From contig NZ_JAMWEG010000011.1 in assembly GCF_025460765.1 (NCBI RefSeq), positions 124,001-188,000 on the forward strand: DNA of 64,000 nt, written 5' to 3'. The notes under the pieces were generated by a model, which did not search any database, was not told the DNA's origin, and saw nothing but the letters and a program-made list of their open reading frames with translations. Made by a program: the position numbers and the translations under genes. How positions within the stretch are numbered: the stretch's first letter is position 1; every line of letters begins with the position of its first letter. Source of the DNA: Micromonospora sp. MA102. Lineage in GTDB: Bacteria > Actinomycetota > Actinomycetes > Mycobacteriales > Micromonosporaceae. Below, one piece after another: positions 35,527-43,611 of the stretch.

Positions 35527-35879
35527 GCGTTCCAGCAAGTTCCAGGTTTATCCAGGCTGGCTGGTGATCGCGACCGAGGCGGTCACCTCGCACCTCGAAG
35601 ACGAACCGGGAACGGGCCACACCAGGGAAGGACCACCCCCGCGGCGACCGCGGATGGCACGGGAATGCGAGTGCGCGATGCCAGGAGCAACAGGTCGACC
35701 ACACGCGGCCCGCGTCACCGTCAGGACCCACTCCCTCCACCCAGCTCACGCAAGCGGATGCGACTCGCCGGTGAGGGCCGCCAACGCGGCAGCTACTTAA
35801 TGGATGGTCGCGCGGACGAATGTACCGTGGTGCCGGCGTCCAAGGCGGCGGGGTGATCGGTCGAGCTCGGGCGGGGCCC
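35527..35879. other. Upstream region of the SbcCD-module operon
   Basis: No gene is supported. It should contain the promoter of the 11-gene minus-strand block; no confident -35/-10 was recognised. Confidence 0.4.
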
Positions 35880-35904
35880 TCGCCGATCACCTACCGTCGG
35901 AGAG

Positions 35905-36042
35905 GTGGAGCTGCTGCTGCGCGGCGGGCCGGGTGACGGCCAAGTGGTGGCCGGCGGCGGGGAGACCGTCGTGTGGCAGGCCTGCCTGTACGAGATCACG
36001 CCCGAGTTCGCCCGAAGGAGCGGGCGTGATCTTCGGGTGTAG
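35905..36042 (+). pseudogene. Truncated copy of the LRGGPGDGQ-type ORF
   Basis: 45 codons from the GTG corresponding to the left-copy start, reading V-E-L-L-L-R-G-G-P-G-D-G-Q and ending at a TAG that replaces the R-V-Y of the left copy. Either a decayed duplicate or a shorter functional variant; the C-terminal Cys pair is lost. Confidence 0.45.
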
Positions 36043-36157
36043 CGGCACCGCCCGGACTGCTGCGGATGGCGAGCGTGTTGTCTCGCGCGCCCGTAGCGAA
36101 GGGTTACTCGCAGCGGTCCTCCGCGCCCCGGCCGTAGGGCTCCAGCCGCGCACCAGA

Positions 36158-36173
36158 TCGAACGTATGTACGA
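36158..36173. promoter_or_regulatory. Candidate LexA (SOS) box, right copy
   Basis: Identical 16-mer TCGAACGTATGTACGA to the left repeat copy, 13 of 14 positions of CGAACRNRYGTTCG, placed 7 bp before the GTG of the small ORF. It is preserved although the bases immediately after it differ between copies. Confidence 0.5.
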
Positions 36174-36180
36174 CCGCGGG

Positions 36181-36561
36181 GTGCAGGAACTGGTACGGCG
36201 CTGGTGGAACGGTGTCTGGGGGCGCCTGACCCGGCGCGACGTGTGGCTGGTCCGCGAGACGCGCTGGACGGTAATGGCCCGGGCCGGGGACACGGAGTCC
36301 GGGAAGGTGCTGCGCTGGGAGTTCGACTCGGAGCCACAAGCTCTGGAGATGGTTGATCGCCTGCTGCGCGCCGACACCGCCGGCCAGTGGCGGGAGCAGG
36401 ACCGCGGCACTCCCCCGCCGGGTGCGCCAGGGAGCGGTCTGCTCCCAATCTGCTCCCAATTTAAGGGGCAACAGCGGAGAAGCCCGTTACCGGCGGTTCC
36501 GGCGACGGGCTTCTTACCTGCCTATATTCAGAAGTGGGCGACACTGGGATCGAACCAGTGA
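36181..36561 (+). CDS. Small repeat-encoded protein with a chimeric C-terminus
   Basis: 126 residues from the GTG homologous to the left-copy start; here an ATG five codons upstream is also in frame but overlaps the LexA-like box. The first ~80 residues are almost the same as the left-copy protein (R-R-D-V-W-L-V-R-E-T-R-W-T-V). Past the end of the repeat the frame reads on through the hairpin and into the tRNA fragment, giving a tail that is surely not native. The original C-terminus was lost by recombination at the repeat edge. Confidence 0.45.
   Translation: MQELVRRWWNGVWGRLTRRDVWLVRETRWTVMARAGDTESGKVLRWEFDSEPQALEMVDRLLRADTAGQWREQDRGTPPPGAPGSGLLPICSQFKGQQRRSPLPAVPATGFLPAYIQKWATLGSNQ
36478..36514. 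terminator. Strong hairpin beside the tRNA scar
   Basis: AGAAGCCCGT (36478-36487) pairs perfectly with ACGGGCTTCT (36505-36514), and the loop has a further CCGG/CCGG pairing. A short TT follows on the plus strand. It looks like an intrinsic terminator, or a structured arm site of the kind seen next to attachment sites of actinomycete integrative elements; two near-repeats GCTCCCAATCT lie just upstream (36441-36462). Confidence 0.5.
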
Positions 36562-36576
36562 ACTCTTCGTGTCAAC
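36535..36576 (-). other. 3' fragment of a tRNA-Val(GAC): probable attachment-site scar
   Basis: Read on the minus strand, the segment gives G-T-T-G-A-C-A-C (anticodon loop with GAC), then a T arm CACTGGTTCGATCCCAGTG and the acceptor strand TCGCCCA. This is the 3' half of a bacterial tRNA-Val. No 5' half lies beside it, and one base of the anticodon stem is missing, so it is not a functional tRNA. Such fragments are left where a tyrosine-integrase element inserts in a tRNA gene. No integrase gene is present in the window. Confidence 0.7.
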
Positions 36577-36609
36577 GCCGGCTCAACCTTGACCCCTCTG
36601 TTCCGAGCG

Positions 36610-36650
36610 GGTTCCGGAACCACGGGGTCAGTTTTCAGGCGGAGCCGACA
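36610..36650. mobile_element. Orphan end of the IS30-type element
   Basis: About 40 bp reading GTTCCGGAACCACGGGGTCA and on to the terminal GCCGACA match the 17216-17261 inverted repeat (reverse complement) with very few differences. No transposase is attached. It is either a solo end left by deletion or the edge of a lost copy, and it lies next to the tRNA scar. Confidence 0.55.
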
Positions 36651-36995
36651 CTTCGGTGTAAAACAGGACGCTGCACCGACTCTGACCTGGGCAAACGCGA
36701 ACGTGCAGGTCGGGGTGGGTGCAGTTGGACACGCTTGGGCGCCGCTGGGTGCCGTTCAGCGCCGTTCAGGGCACCTGTCTGCTTCCAACCTGCTCCCTAA
36801 ATATCAGCGCGAGAGCGTCGGCACCTGGTTGGCTAGCACGGTCGTTCGTCGCGCAGGCGGGCACCGTAGGTTGCCCAACGCGCCCCGTCAAGTCGCTCAC
36901 CTATCACGCGGTCGCTGCGTCGGCCAGACCTCATCCGCCGCTCCCACACCCGCTACCTGTTCGGCGGACCAGCCCCAGCGGCCACGTCCGCCGGG
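36651..36995. other. Gene-free stretch right of the orphan IS end
   Basis: No gene is supported. It contains TCTGCTTCCAACCTGCTCCC near 36780, resembling the TCTGCTCCCAATCTGCTCCC motif near 36438 on the other side of the tRNA scar. Confidence 0.35.
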
Positions 36996-37307
36996 TCACC
37001 GCAACGGATTCGGCAGATCGAACTTGATGATCACCCAGTTCACTTCGCGTTGCCTGAGGTCGGGTATCTTCCGACGCACTTCCGCGAAGATGGCGGTTCG
37101 GCCGAGGTTCGGATAGGTGACCGCGACGGCTCGGATGGCATGCTTCGTCTTCTCGTCGCGAGGCTCCTCCGTGGGCAGCCTATGATCGTCGGTGTCGATG
37201 ACCGATGGCGGCGTGTGACGTTCGTCTTCGTCTTGGACCACGTGCGGCTCCTCGATGAATTGTCTGGTTCGACCGTAGGAAAACCACACGCGGCGGGTCC
37301 ACGACAT
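36996..37307 (-). CDS. Small hypothetical protein
   Basis: 103 residues from an ATG. No family is recognised. The C-terminal half (A-V-T-Y-P-N-L-G-R-T-A-I-F-A-E-V-R-R-K-I-P-D-L) has amphipathic helices and could be a small HTH; the N-terminal half is charged. It is divergent from the LuxR-type gene. Coding status rests on composition and length only. Confidence 0.35.
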   Translation of the reverse strand: MSWTRRVWFSYGRTRQFIEEPHVVQDEDERHTPPSVIDTDDHRLPTEEPRDEKTKHAIRAVAVTYPNLGRTAIFAEVRRKIPDLRQREVNWVIIKFDLPNPLR

Positions 37308-37385
37308 GTTCGTTGGCAGGTGACCCGCGCGCTTGGCAGCAACCTGACATCATGCATGGCCGGGATGACGAAGGGACACACCCGC

Positions 37386-37991
37386 GTGGGCGTCCGCGTC
37401 GCGATCGTGGACCCGCTCCCGGTCTTCCAGCACGGCGCCGCGGCAGCGCTGACCGCGGCTGGCCACATGGTCCAGACACCCGCGGATGTGGTCAGCTGGG
37501 CAGCCACATCTTCCGGCGGAATAGTGGTGCTGACCGTGCTGACGGAGCCCGACTGGACCAGGCTGAAAACTCTGCGGGCAGCTCAGCCGCAGGTAAAGGT
37601 GCTGGTTCTCCTGGAGGACACCGCCACCGCCCCCGGTGTGCGGGCCGTCAAGTCGGGCGCGGTCTCCGTCCTCCCACGTCAGGTGACCCCAGAGGCTCTC
37701 TGCCGCTGTGTTGATGCGGCCATCGACGGGACCGCCACGCTACCCACCGATGTGGTGACCACCCTGGCGGCGGAGGCCAGCGGACACGACACCGTAGTGC
37801 CGGTCCCGCCGGCGAAGGTCAGATGGCTGCGTGCCTTAGCGTCGGGAACAACCGTCTCCCAGCTCGCGGCGCAGGTGGGATATTCGGAACGAGCGATGTA
37901 CCGGCTGTTGCGAGCCCTGTACCAGGATCTCGGGGTGAGCAACCGGGTCGAGGCGTTGATCTTGGCACACGGCAGAGGCTGGCTTCGCTGA
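37386..37991 (+). CDS. Atypical LuxR/NarL-type response regulator
   Basis: 201 residues from a GTG with GAAGGGA about ten bases upstream; a longer in-frame N-terminus without homology is rejected. The N-terminal domain has the receiver outline (V-R-V-A-I-V-D-P-L-P-V-F at strand 1), but the phospho-acceptor Asp is absent: strand 3 reads I-V-V-L-T-V-L-T-E, and the conserved Lys is replaced in V-L-P-R-Q. The C-terminus is a LuxR-like HTH (T-T-V-S-Q-L-A-A-Q-V-G-Y-S-E-R-A-M-Y-R-L-L). A phosphorylation-independent regulator is likely. It faces the STAND gene and may control the neighbouring block. Confidence 0.75.
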   Translation: MGVRVAIVDPLPVFQHGAAAALTAAGHMVQTPADVVSWAATSSGGIVVLTVLTEPDWTRLKTLRAAQPQVKVLVLLEDTATAPGVRAVKSGAVSVLPRQVTPEALCRCVDAAIDGTATLPTDVVTTLAAEASGHDTVVPVPPAKVRWLRALASGTTVSQLAAQVGYSERAMYRLLRALYQDLGVSNRVEALILAHGRGWLR

Positions 37992-38020
37992 CGGTCTTAG
38001 GGGCGCCCGCATCGGGGCGG

Positions 38021-40660
38021 TCACGGGGTGAAGCCTCGTACCGCATCCCCGGTGGCGGCCGCAACGAGCTCTTGGTAAACGGTTGAGGAGGCGGCCACGA
38101 TGCCGAGCATGAATTGCAGGCGCTCCTTGACGACCGGGAAATCGGGCGCGATCGTGCGGGCTTTCCCGAAAGCCGTCTTCGCCGCGGCAGCCCGGCCGCC
38201 AGGGCGATCCACGCCCAGGCCACAGATCGCGATTGCTTCCAGCTCCCAGGCCGCGAAGTCGTCCGGATCGTCGTTGCGGCGTTGGGCGGCCTCCCTCTCC
38301 AGCGTCTCGAACAAGGTGCGTGCCTCGCCGTCCGGATCCTCGCGGAAGGCGATCAGCGCTTGCAGCGCGAGTACGATCAGCGACCTCTTCTCGCGCCGAT
38401 ACCAGCCAGCGCGATCGATCTCCGTCCGCGCCGCTTCAAGGTCGCCTAGTCGCAGTGCGGCCATGGCCAGGGTCGTCCGCGCCTGGAGAACCGTGACGGG
38501 ATCGTGGATGTCCAGCGCTTGGCGCAGCGCCTCGGCCGCGCTAGTGCGAGCAGCGACCCAGTCACCGTCGTCAAGGTGCAGGTCCGCCTGACCGTCCAGC
38601 CAGCGAGCCCGATAAGCGGGATTGGGGCGCTCACCGGCGACCACGGCGGCTTCCGTCATCAACTCCCACGCCGGAGCTGACTCCTCCTGCTCGGACAGCC
38701 ACCGTGCCACCTTAACGCTGATGTCGATCTCCCAGCCGTACGCGTTCTGCTCCCGGGCCAGGGAGAGAGCCTCCCGGCCCAGGGCGACGGCCTGCCGGTG
38801 ATCGCCATGACGTCGGCGGCAGTCGGCGATCCCGGAGAGTGCGACCATTCGACCTTCGTCGTCTCCGTCGCGCACGGCCAGTTTCAGGACCTTTCGGTAC
38901 CGGCGTTCCGCTTCCTGGATCTTGCCGGTCTGCCACTCGAGATCCGCGATGTTGGCAAGTATCTTCCGGCGGAGCTCGTCCGGACGGTCCTGCGTCCCGG
39001 CCAGAGCGAGCGCCCTCTCGTACGCGTCCACCGCCGGGCCCATCAGCCCTCGGGAGGCGCGGGCGTACCCCAGCGCGTTGAAGTTGCGCAACTCGTCGAA
39101 GGCGTCTTCCAGTCTGCCAATCACCTGGGTGCGGGCGTCCATGATCAGCCCTGACGCGTTCCATTTGACGAGATGCTGGTCGAGCGCCTGAATCCGGTCG
39201 AAGGCGGCCAGCCAGTCCCGGTTCCGCAGGGTGATGCGGAGCTCGGTGAACTCGACGGTGAGGTCGCCGGGACCGCGGACATGAACCTTCGGCTTGCGCC
39301 GGTTCGACAGTAGGTTCGCGGCTTTGCGACGTAGAGCCTCCATGTTTTGACCGTCGCGTTGCAGCGCGCCGAGGATCTCCGGGTCGGTCAGGCAGTATCG
39401 CGGCGGTGCCGCCAGACGGACAATCACATGATGCTCCGCCAGCTCGTCGAGCAGTTCCTCGACTCGCACCGGGGATATCCCGTCGCCGACCAATCGGCCC
39501 ACGTCCTCGGACAGTACCGGCATGTCGTAGGCCGCGACGGCGGCGACAAGGTTGTGCTGCTCGTCTGTGAGTGAGTCGACGACCATCCGGGCAAGGGTGC
39601 TCGGCCGGTCCTTGCGCCGTGGCCGTTCCAGCCTGCGGGTCAGCTCACGCACCGACGGCCGGTCCACGGGCAGGGTTAGCGCGGCCCAAAAGAGGTTGGC
39701 GTTGCGCGGCATGCCCTGCAGAAGATCGCACAGGTCATCGGAACCCGCCTGCATCCCCTCGGCATCCCCGGGATCCAGGATGGCGAGATACTGCTTGAAG
39801 TCTTCCGGCGCGAGCCGGTTCACCGGGATGTGGACCGCATCATCCGTGGTCCACCTGCTGCTCGCTGCCGCGATCGGCTGCTCACGCGTGATTAGGATGA
39901 CCTTGACGCGCCGATCCCGGCGCGCCGCGATGACAGCCAGCGCCTCGTTGAGATCGAAATCGGAAATTTTGTTGGTTGTCGGCTCGAGAATTCGCTGGGC
40001 TCCGTCGATCACCACGGCGACACCGGGATCCGTCCGCGACTCCAGCGCCAGGTGCAGCGACTGCAGCGGGTCGTCGCGAAGTTCTTGCGGGGGTCGCGCG
40101 GTGTTCTTGCCCAGAATCCGCACCAGCTCGGCCGCACCGAAGCTTTCGTCCGCGACGAGATCGAATCTTTCCCGGGTGGCACCGAGATCGGTAGCACGGA
40201 GCACGCTCTCGACGAGGGTCGTCTTGCCCGCGCCGGCCGGACCGTAGACCAGCACGACCGCCGAGCGGGGCCCGGCCAGTTCCGCTTCGAGAGTGGCACG
40301 TTCCGGAAGATGGTTCACCGGCCTATCAGGTTCCGCCGGGCGGGCGGGAATGACCGGCTCGGGCTTTACCGGCCGGTCACCTGGCACCTCAATCCGATTC
40401 AACAGCCCGAACGCGAAGATGCGGCGGTCCTCCCCGCCGGGTCCGCCGCCCTGACGGGCTCGCCGTTCGTAGACAATCGTCAAGATGAGCGATGCGACAG
40501 CACTGAACCAACTAAACCGCTCGACCCAGTCCCAGGCGGCCGCAGAGTTCCCGGTAATCTTTTGCCACACGCCGAAGTGGCTGGCGACCGCAACCAGGGC
40601 AGCGAGCAGGGCCACGGCGATGAACAGGCGACCCGCTCGGGAGACTAGTCGTCGACTCAC
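38021..40660 (-). CDS. Membrane-anchored STAND NTPase with TPR-like repeats
   Basis: 879 residues from a GTG. Two N-terminal hydrophobic helices (~12-30 and ~48-63) anchor it in the membrane. The NTPase has Walker A V-Y-G-P-A-G-A-G-K-T-T (~residue 140) and a Walker B-like V-A-V-V-I-D-G-A-Q, and continues through a winged-helix region to ~residue 480. The C-terminal ~400 residues are TPR-like (A-Y-E-R-A-L-A-L-A, A-E-R-R-Y-R-K-V-L-K-L-A, A-V-A-L-G-R-E-A-L-S-L-A). This N-terminal anchor-NTPase-repeat plan is that of bacterial STAND/NLR-like sensors. The adjacent same-strand genes encode an EACC1-like protein and a hydrolase, which fits an NTP-dependent conflict or signalling system. Confidence 0.82.
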   Translation of the reverse strand: MSRRLVSRAGRLFIAVALLAALVAVASHFGVWQKITGNSAAAWDWVERFSWFSAVASLILTIVYERRARQGGGPGGEDRRIFAFGLLNRIEVPGDRPVKPEPVIPARPAEPDRPVNHLPERATLEAELAGPRSAVVLVYGPAGAGKTTLVESVLRATDLGATRERFDLVADESFGAAELVRILGKNTARPPQELRDDPLQSLHLALESRTDPGVAVVIDGAQRILEPTTNKISDFDLNEALAVIAARRDRRVKVILITREQPIAAASSRWTTDDAVHIPVNRLAPEDFKQYLAILDPGDAEGMQAGSDDLCDLLQGMPRNANLFWAALTLPVDRPSVRELTRRLERPRRKDRPSTLARMVVDSLTDEQHNLVAAVAAYDMPVLSEDVGRLVGDGISPVRVEELLDELAEHHVIVRLAAPPRYCLTDPEILGALQRDGQNMEALRRKAANLLSNRRKPKVHVRGPGDLTVEFTELRITLRNRDWLAAFDRIQALDQHLVKWNASGLIMDARTQVIGRLEDAFDELRNFNALGYARASRGLMGPAVDAYERALALAGTQDRPDELRRKILANIADLEWQTGKIQEAERRYRKVLKLAVRDGDDEGRMVALSGIADCRRRHGDHRQAVALGREALSLAREQNAYGWEIDISVKVARWLSEQEESAPAWELMTEAAVVAGERPNPAYRARWLDGQADLHLDDGDWVAARTSAAEALRQALDIHDPVTVLQARTTLAMAALRLGDLEAARTEIDRAGWYRREKRSLIVLALQALIAFREDPDGEARTLFETLEREAAQRRNDDPDDFAAWELEAIAICGLGVDRPGGRAAAAKTAFGKARTIAPDFPVVKERLQFMLGIVAASSTVYQELVAAATGDAVRGFTP

Positions 40661-41018
40661 CCACTCATCATGACGCCAGCCGATGGAGAAGCGGAACCGA
40701 GCAATCGCCTAATTGAGCATGGCGAAGCCGACGGTGTCGCACCACGAACCGACGCACCGGCGCCGAGCCGCTTGGTGACGGTTGCGAGCGCGTTGCCAGC
40801 CTCGACAGGAACCACACCAATGCTTGCGAGTGTTACCCGCCGGGCAAATCGACCATATCCGTCGGCGGCGGGCGGCGTCATGGTGCCCGGCACCGAGCGG
40901 TACCGGTCGAAGTGGCCCTCGAAATGCTCGATAGCTGACCGAATGAGAGCCGCGTCTACCGCTGTTGACCGCCGACGCCGGCAATGGCCAGGTGGCCGAG
41001 TTTCGTCAGGGCAAGCAC
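40661..41018. other. Gap between the EACC1-like gene and the STAND gene
   Basis: Short frames on both strands lack family resemblance and codon bias. It may contain the STAND gene's promoter. Confidence 0.4.
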
Positions 41019-42695
41019 TCAAGATCCGCGTAGCGTCGTCGTCAAGCTGTCGACGAGATCTTGTTCGGCGACCGGGGCCATTTTGTTCAATGCGCTGGTC
41101 GAGAGTTCGATCCGGTTGCCGTCCGGCGCTGTAATCACCAGTCGTGCGCGGCGTGGGCGGGCGCGGATCCACGACACGAGGGCTCGGACGAACGGGGAAA
41201 CCGACGCGGAAGCCAACGCGACCGCGATCGTGTCGGAGAGCGAGCCCATGGCGCCCGGGTCGAGTGCCGGCTCGGTGAGGCGAAGCGTGCCACGCAGCGT
41301 CGGCTCCTCCTCAATCCACTTAGCAAGTGACCGAGCCTCGCCAGAATCGCCGCCAAGCATCGTGAGCGCGACCTCCGTCTCCGCGGTTGAAGCGACATGC
41401 CGGACGCGGTCGCCCGGTGGCCACAACGCAGCCAGGTCACCGACAATGCTCCGGCATCGTGGATGGTCGGGGCCGAGGACAAGCTCGGAGACCTCCAGCG
41501 CCTGCCGGTAGAGCTCCCGTGCTCCGTCGACATCGCCGAGCTCACGCCGCACTCCGGCCAGGCTGGTCATCGACACCAGGGTGCTCGGATGCTCGTGCCC
41601 GAGAACACGCCGCGACTCCGTCAGTACCTGTTCGTACATGCGCAGGGCCAGGGTGAGATCGCCAGTGCTGCGGAGGACACCCGCGAGGTTGTGCATCGAT
41701 GCCAGCGTGCTTGGATGTTCCGTCCCATACAGCCGGGTTCGGAGCGCGAGCGTCTGCTCATAAAGGCGTTTTGCGCCGTTGAGATCGCCGAGGTCCCGCA
41801 GCGCGCCCGCGAGGTTATTCATCGAAGACAGCGTGGTGGGATGCTCCGGGCCGAGCACCTGGCCCGCGCGTGCGTACGTTTCCCTGTGCAGGCGCTCAGC
41901 CGCCTCGAGATCGCCCTGGTTTTGCAGTACGACCGCGAGGTTGTTCATCGAGGCGAGAGTCTGCGGGTGATCATCGCCGAGCAACAGCCGACGTCGGTTC
42001 AGCACCTCGCGGTAGATGCGCACCGCCTCCATGCTCAATGAGCGCAGTTGCCCGTCGTCCTCATCGATAAGCCGTCGAGGCGTTCGCTCATACTTGGCCC
42101 GCAGTGCGTCGCCGAGGATGGACAAGGCGGTTAAATATTCCGGCTCATCCGGCCGGAGGCGGCCCACCGCGGTCCGGAGCACTGCCATTGCCCGGTCGAC
42201 ATCCGCTTCGTGGTCCGATTGGTTGTGCCGGAGCAGCAGTGCGACGCCCAGGTTCGTCAGCGCCGCGACGTCATGGTCCGTCTCCGATAGCTGCTCGACA
42301 GCGACGCCGAGCACCTGGATCGCCTGATCTACATCTTCCGCCCGGCCAGCAAGCTCGTAACGGCGAAGGTGAACAGCGCCGAGATTTGTCAACGCTGGCA
42401 CCCGCCGCCGGTCGCCCTCCGGTAGTCCGTCGATTGCGGCTCTCAACACCTGAGCCGCCTCCTCGACGTCGTCGGCGCGCCCGGCGAGCTCGTAACGACG
42501 CAGCAGCGCGGCACCCAAGTTCGTGAAAGCGGCGTTCCACTCCGGCGTCCCGGGCGGTAGGTGTACCAACGTGTTACGGAGCACGGTAACAACCCTGTCG
42601 AGGTCCTCGCCGTGCCCTGTGCGGCCGAAGTCGTCCCACGCTTTCTGGGCCTCGCGGAACGGCATTCGCTGCGGGTGATCTGCTTGGCTACTCAT
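41019..42695 (-). CDS. TPR (kinesin light chain-like) protein with EACC1-like C-terminal domain
   Basis: 558 residues from an ATG overlapping the hydrolase stop by 8 bp. Residues ~10-210 hold short helical repeats with L-T-N-L-G-A-x-x-L-R-R-Y-E-L-A-G. Residues ~240-420 hold repeats of the kinesin light chain type (M-N-N-L-A-x-x-L-x-x-x-G-D-L, G-x-E-H-P-x-T-L). The last ~125 residues match the effector-associated constant component 1 (EACC1) pattern: L-A-K-W-I-E-E-E-P-T-L-R-G, P-G-A-M-G-S-L-S-D, W-I-R-A-R and V-I-T-A-P-D-G-N-R-I-E-L. EACC1 is known from predicted NTP-dependent conflict systems of multicellular bacteria, usually as a small separate protein beside an effector. Fusion to TPRs here would connect sensor and effector. 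Confidence 0.78.
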   Translation of the reverse strand: MSSQADHPQRMPFREAQKAWDDFGRTGHGEDLDRVVTVLRNTLVHLPPGTPEWNAAFTNLGAALLRRYELAGRADDVEEAAQVLRAAIDGLPEGDRRRVPALTNLGAVHLRRYELAGRAEDVDQAIQVLGVAVEQLSETDHDVAALTNLGVALLLRHNQSDHEADVDRAMAVLRTAVGRLRPDEPEYLTALSILGDALRAKYERTPRRLIDEDDGQLRSLSMEAVRIYREVLNRRRLLLGDDHPQTLASMNNLAVVLQNQGDLEAAERLHRETYARAGQVLGPEHPTTLSSMNNLAGALRDLGDLNGAKRLYEQTLALRTRLYGTEHPSTLASMHNLAGVLRSTGDLTLALRMYEQVLTESRRVLGHEHPSTLVSMTSLAGVRRELGDVDGARELYRQALEVSELVLGPDHPRCRSIVGDLAALWPPGDRVRHVASTAETEVALTMLGGDSGEARSLAKWIEEEPTLRGTLRLTEPALDPGAMGSLSDTIAVALASASVSPFVRALVSWIRARPRRARLVITAPDGNRIELSTSALNKMAPVAEQDLVDSLTTTLRGS

Positions 42696-43578
42696 CCGGC
42701 TGCTCCTCGCGCAGTTCCCTGATCCATGACAGCGCGATGTCCGGTGTGGTGATGAAGTCGACCGTACGAGTGTCGGCGTTCCATCGCACCACCACGTTCT
42801 CCCCGTTCACCGACTCCGTAAGGTTGGGGGACGGCGGAGGCACCGCGCCATCTCCGGCGACGGTGATCGCGGGACGTCGGCCGAAGGTCTCGACGAGGTG
42901 CCGCTTCAAGGTGGGAAATGTCAGGTTGTCGGTCTGCGCCGCGTGCAGGATGGAGAAATGGTCTCCCGGCAGGGTCTCGGCGTCCGGGAAAACGCTCTGC
43001 GCCGAGGCGCGGGTCACGACCCGGTCGCTGCGCCCGGCGTAGACCCGGAAGGGAATCCGGCACTCCCGGGCGGACACTGTGTCGGCGTAAACAACCTGCC
43101 GCAGCACCGTGCGGCGCGCGTCAGTCACGTCCGAGCTCAGGACCTGCAGGTCGCGGGCCTGTGCGTGGCGGCCGAAGCCGGCCATCTTTCGAATGGACCG
43201 GCTGAACTCGGAGCCCTCGTTCGGGCAGGCCAGCATAAGGACCAGCTTGACCGACGCGAGTTCCTGCCCGTATCCCTCGTTCAGCATCCAGGCGAGAAAC
43301 CGCTGCAGGATGAGGCCGCCCTGGCTGTGTGTGACGATCGCGGTGTCACGCCCGGACACCGTCGCCGCGAGGTAGCTCCGCAAGGACTGTGCCACGTCGT
43401 TGTAGTCGGGAATCCGGGTGGCAGCGAACGGCATCGCCAGCTTCGGCGACTCGTACCGGAACCGGTGGACGCGCAGACCCCGCAGATCCAGGTCGGCCTG
43501 CACCCGCTCGGCCACCTGGTCCCAAGTGGCGGGCGACGACCAGAAACCGTGGATGAGCACCAGGTCCGCGTCGATCAA
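42688..43578 (-). CDS. PGAP1-like alpha/beta hydrolase (lipase/esterase)
   Basis: 296 residues from a TTG with GGAG upstream. The fold is clear: L-I-H-G-F-W-S-S (oxyanion strand), the nucleophile elbow T-H-S-Q-G-G-L (Ser within G/T-H-S-Q-G), and a late G-D-H-F-S-I-L providing the His; an Asp in A-G-R-S-D-R-V is a plausible third member. There is no signal peptide, so it acts inside the cell. Intracellular lipase-like hydrolases serve as effectors in several bacterial immune systems, and its overlap with the TPR-EACC1 gene makes that role reasonable here. An ordinary metabolic esterase is the alternative. Confidence 0.85.
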   Translation of the reverse strand: MIDADLVLIHGFWSSPATWDQVAERVQADLDLRGLRVHRFRYESPKLAMPFAATRIPDYNDVAQSLRSYLAATVSGRDTAIVTHSQGGLILQRFLAWMLNEGYGQELASVKLVLMLACPNEGSEFSRSIRKMAGFGRHAQARDLQVLSSDVTDARRTVLRQVVYADTVSARECRIPFRVYAGRSDRVVTRASAQSVFPDAETLPGDHFSILHAAQTDNLTFPTLKRHLVETFGRRPAITVAGDGAVPPPSPNLTESVNGENVVVRWNADTRTVDFITTPDIALSWIRELREEQPDE

Positions 43579-43611
43579 TGACGTCTCCGTAGCACGCAGT
43601 TGGATGCCCGT

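Larger units (their letters stand above)
35880..36423. repeat. Right copy of the ~542-bp direct repeat
   Basis: Same orientation and boundaries as the copy at 6331-6872 (TCGCCGATCACCTAC to CCCCCGCCGGGT), about 90 percent identical with small indels around 36055-36150. Its right end is joined to a hairpin and a tRNA-Val fragment, whereas the left copy continues into a different tail, so this edge is a recombination breakpoint. Confidence 0.8.

Noticed and set aside
34297..35856. 519-codon plus-strand frame over the Cas4-like nuclease and upstream gene
   Set aside because: Composition is that of an antisense frame, and it covers two well-supported minus-strand genes.
36535..36576. Functional tRNA-Val gene
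   Set aside because: Only the 3' half is present and the anticodon stem has a missing base; interpreted as an att scar.
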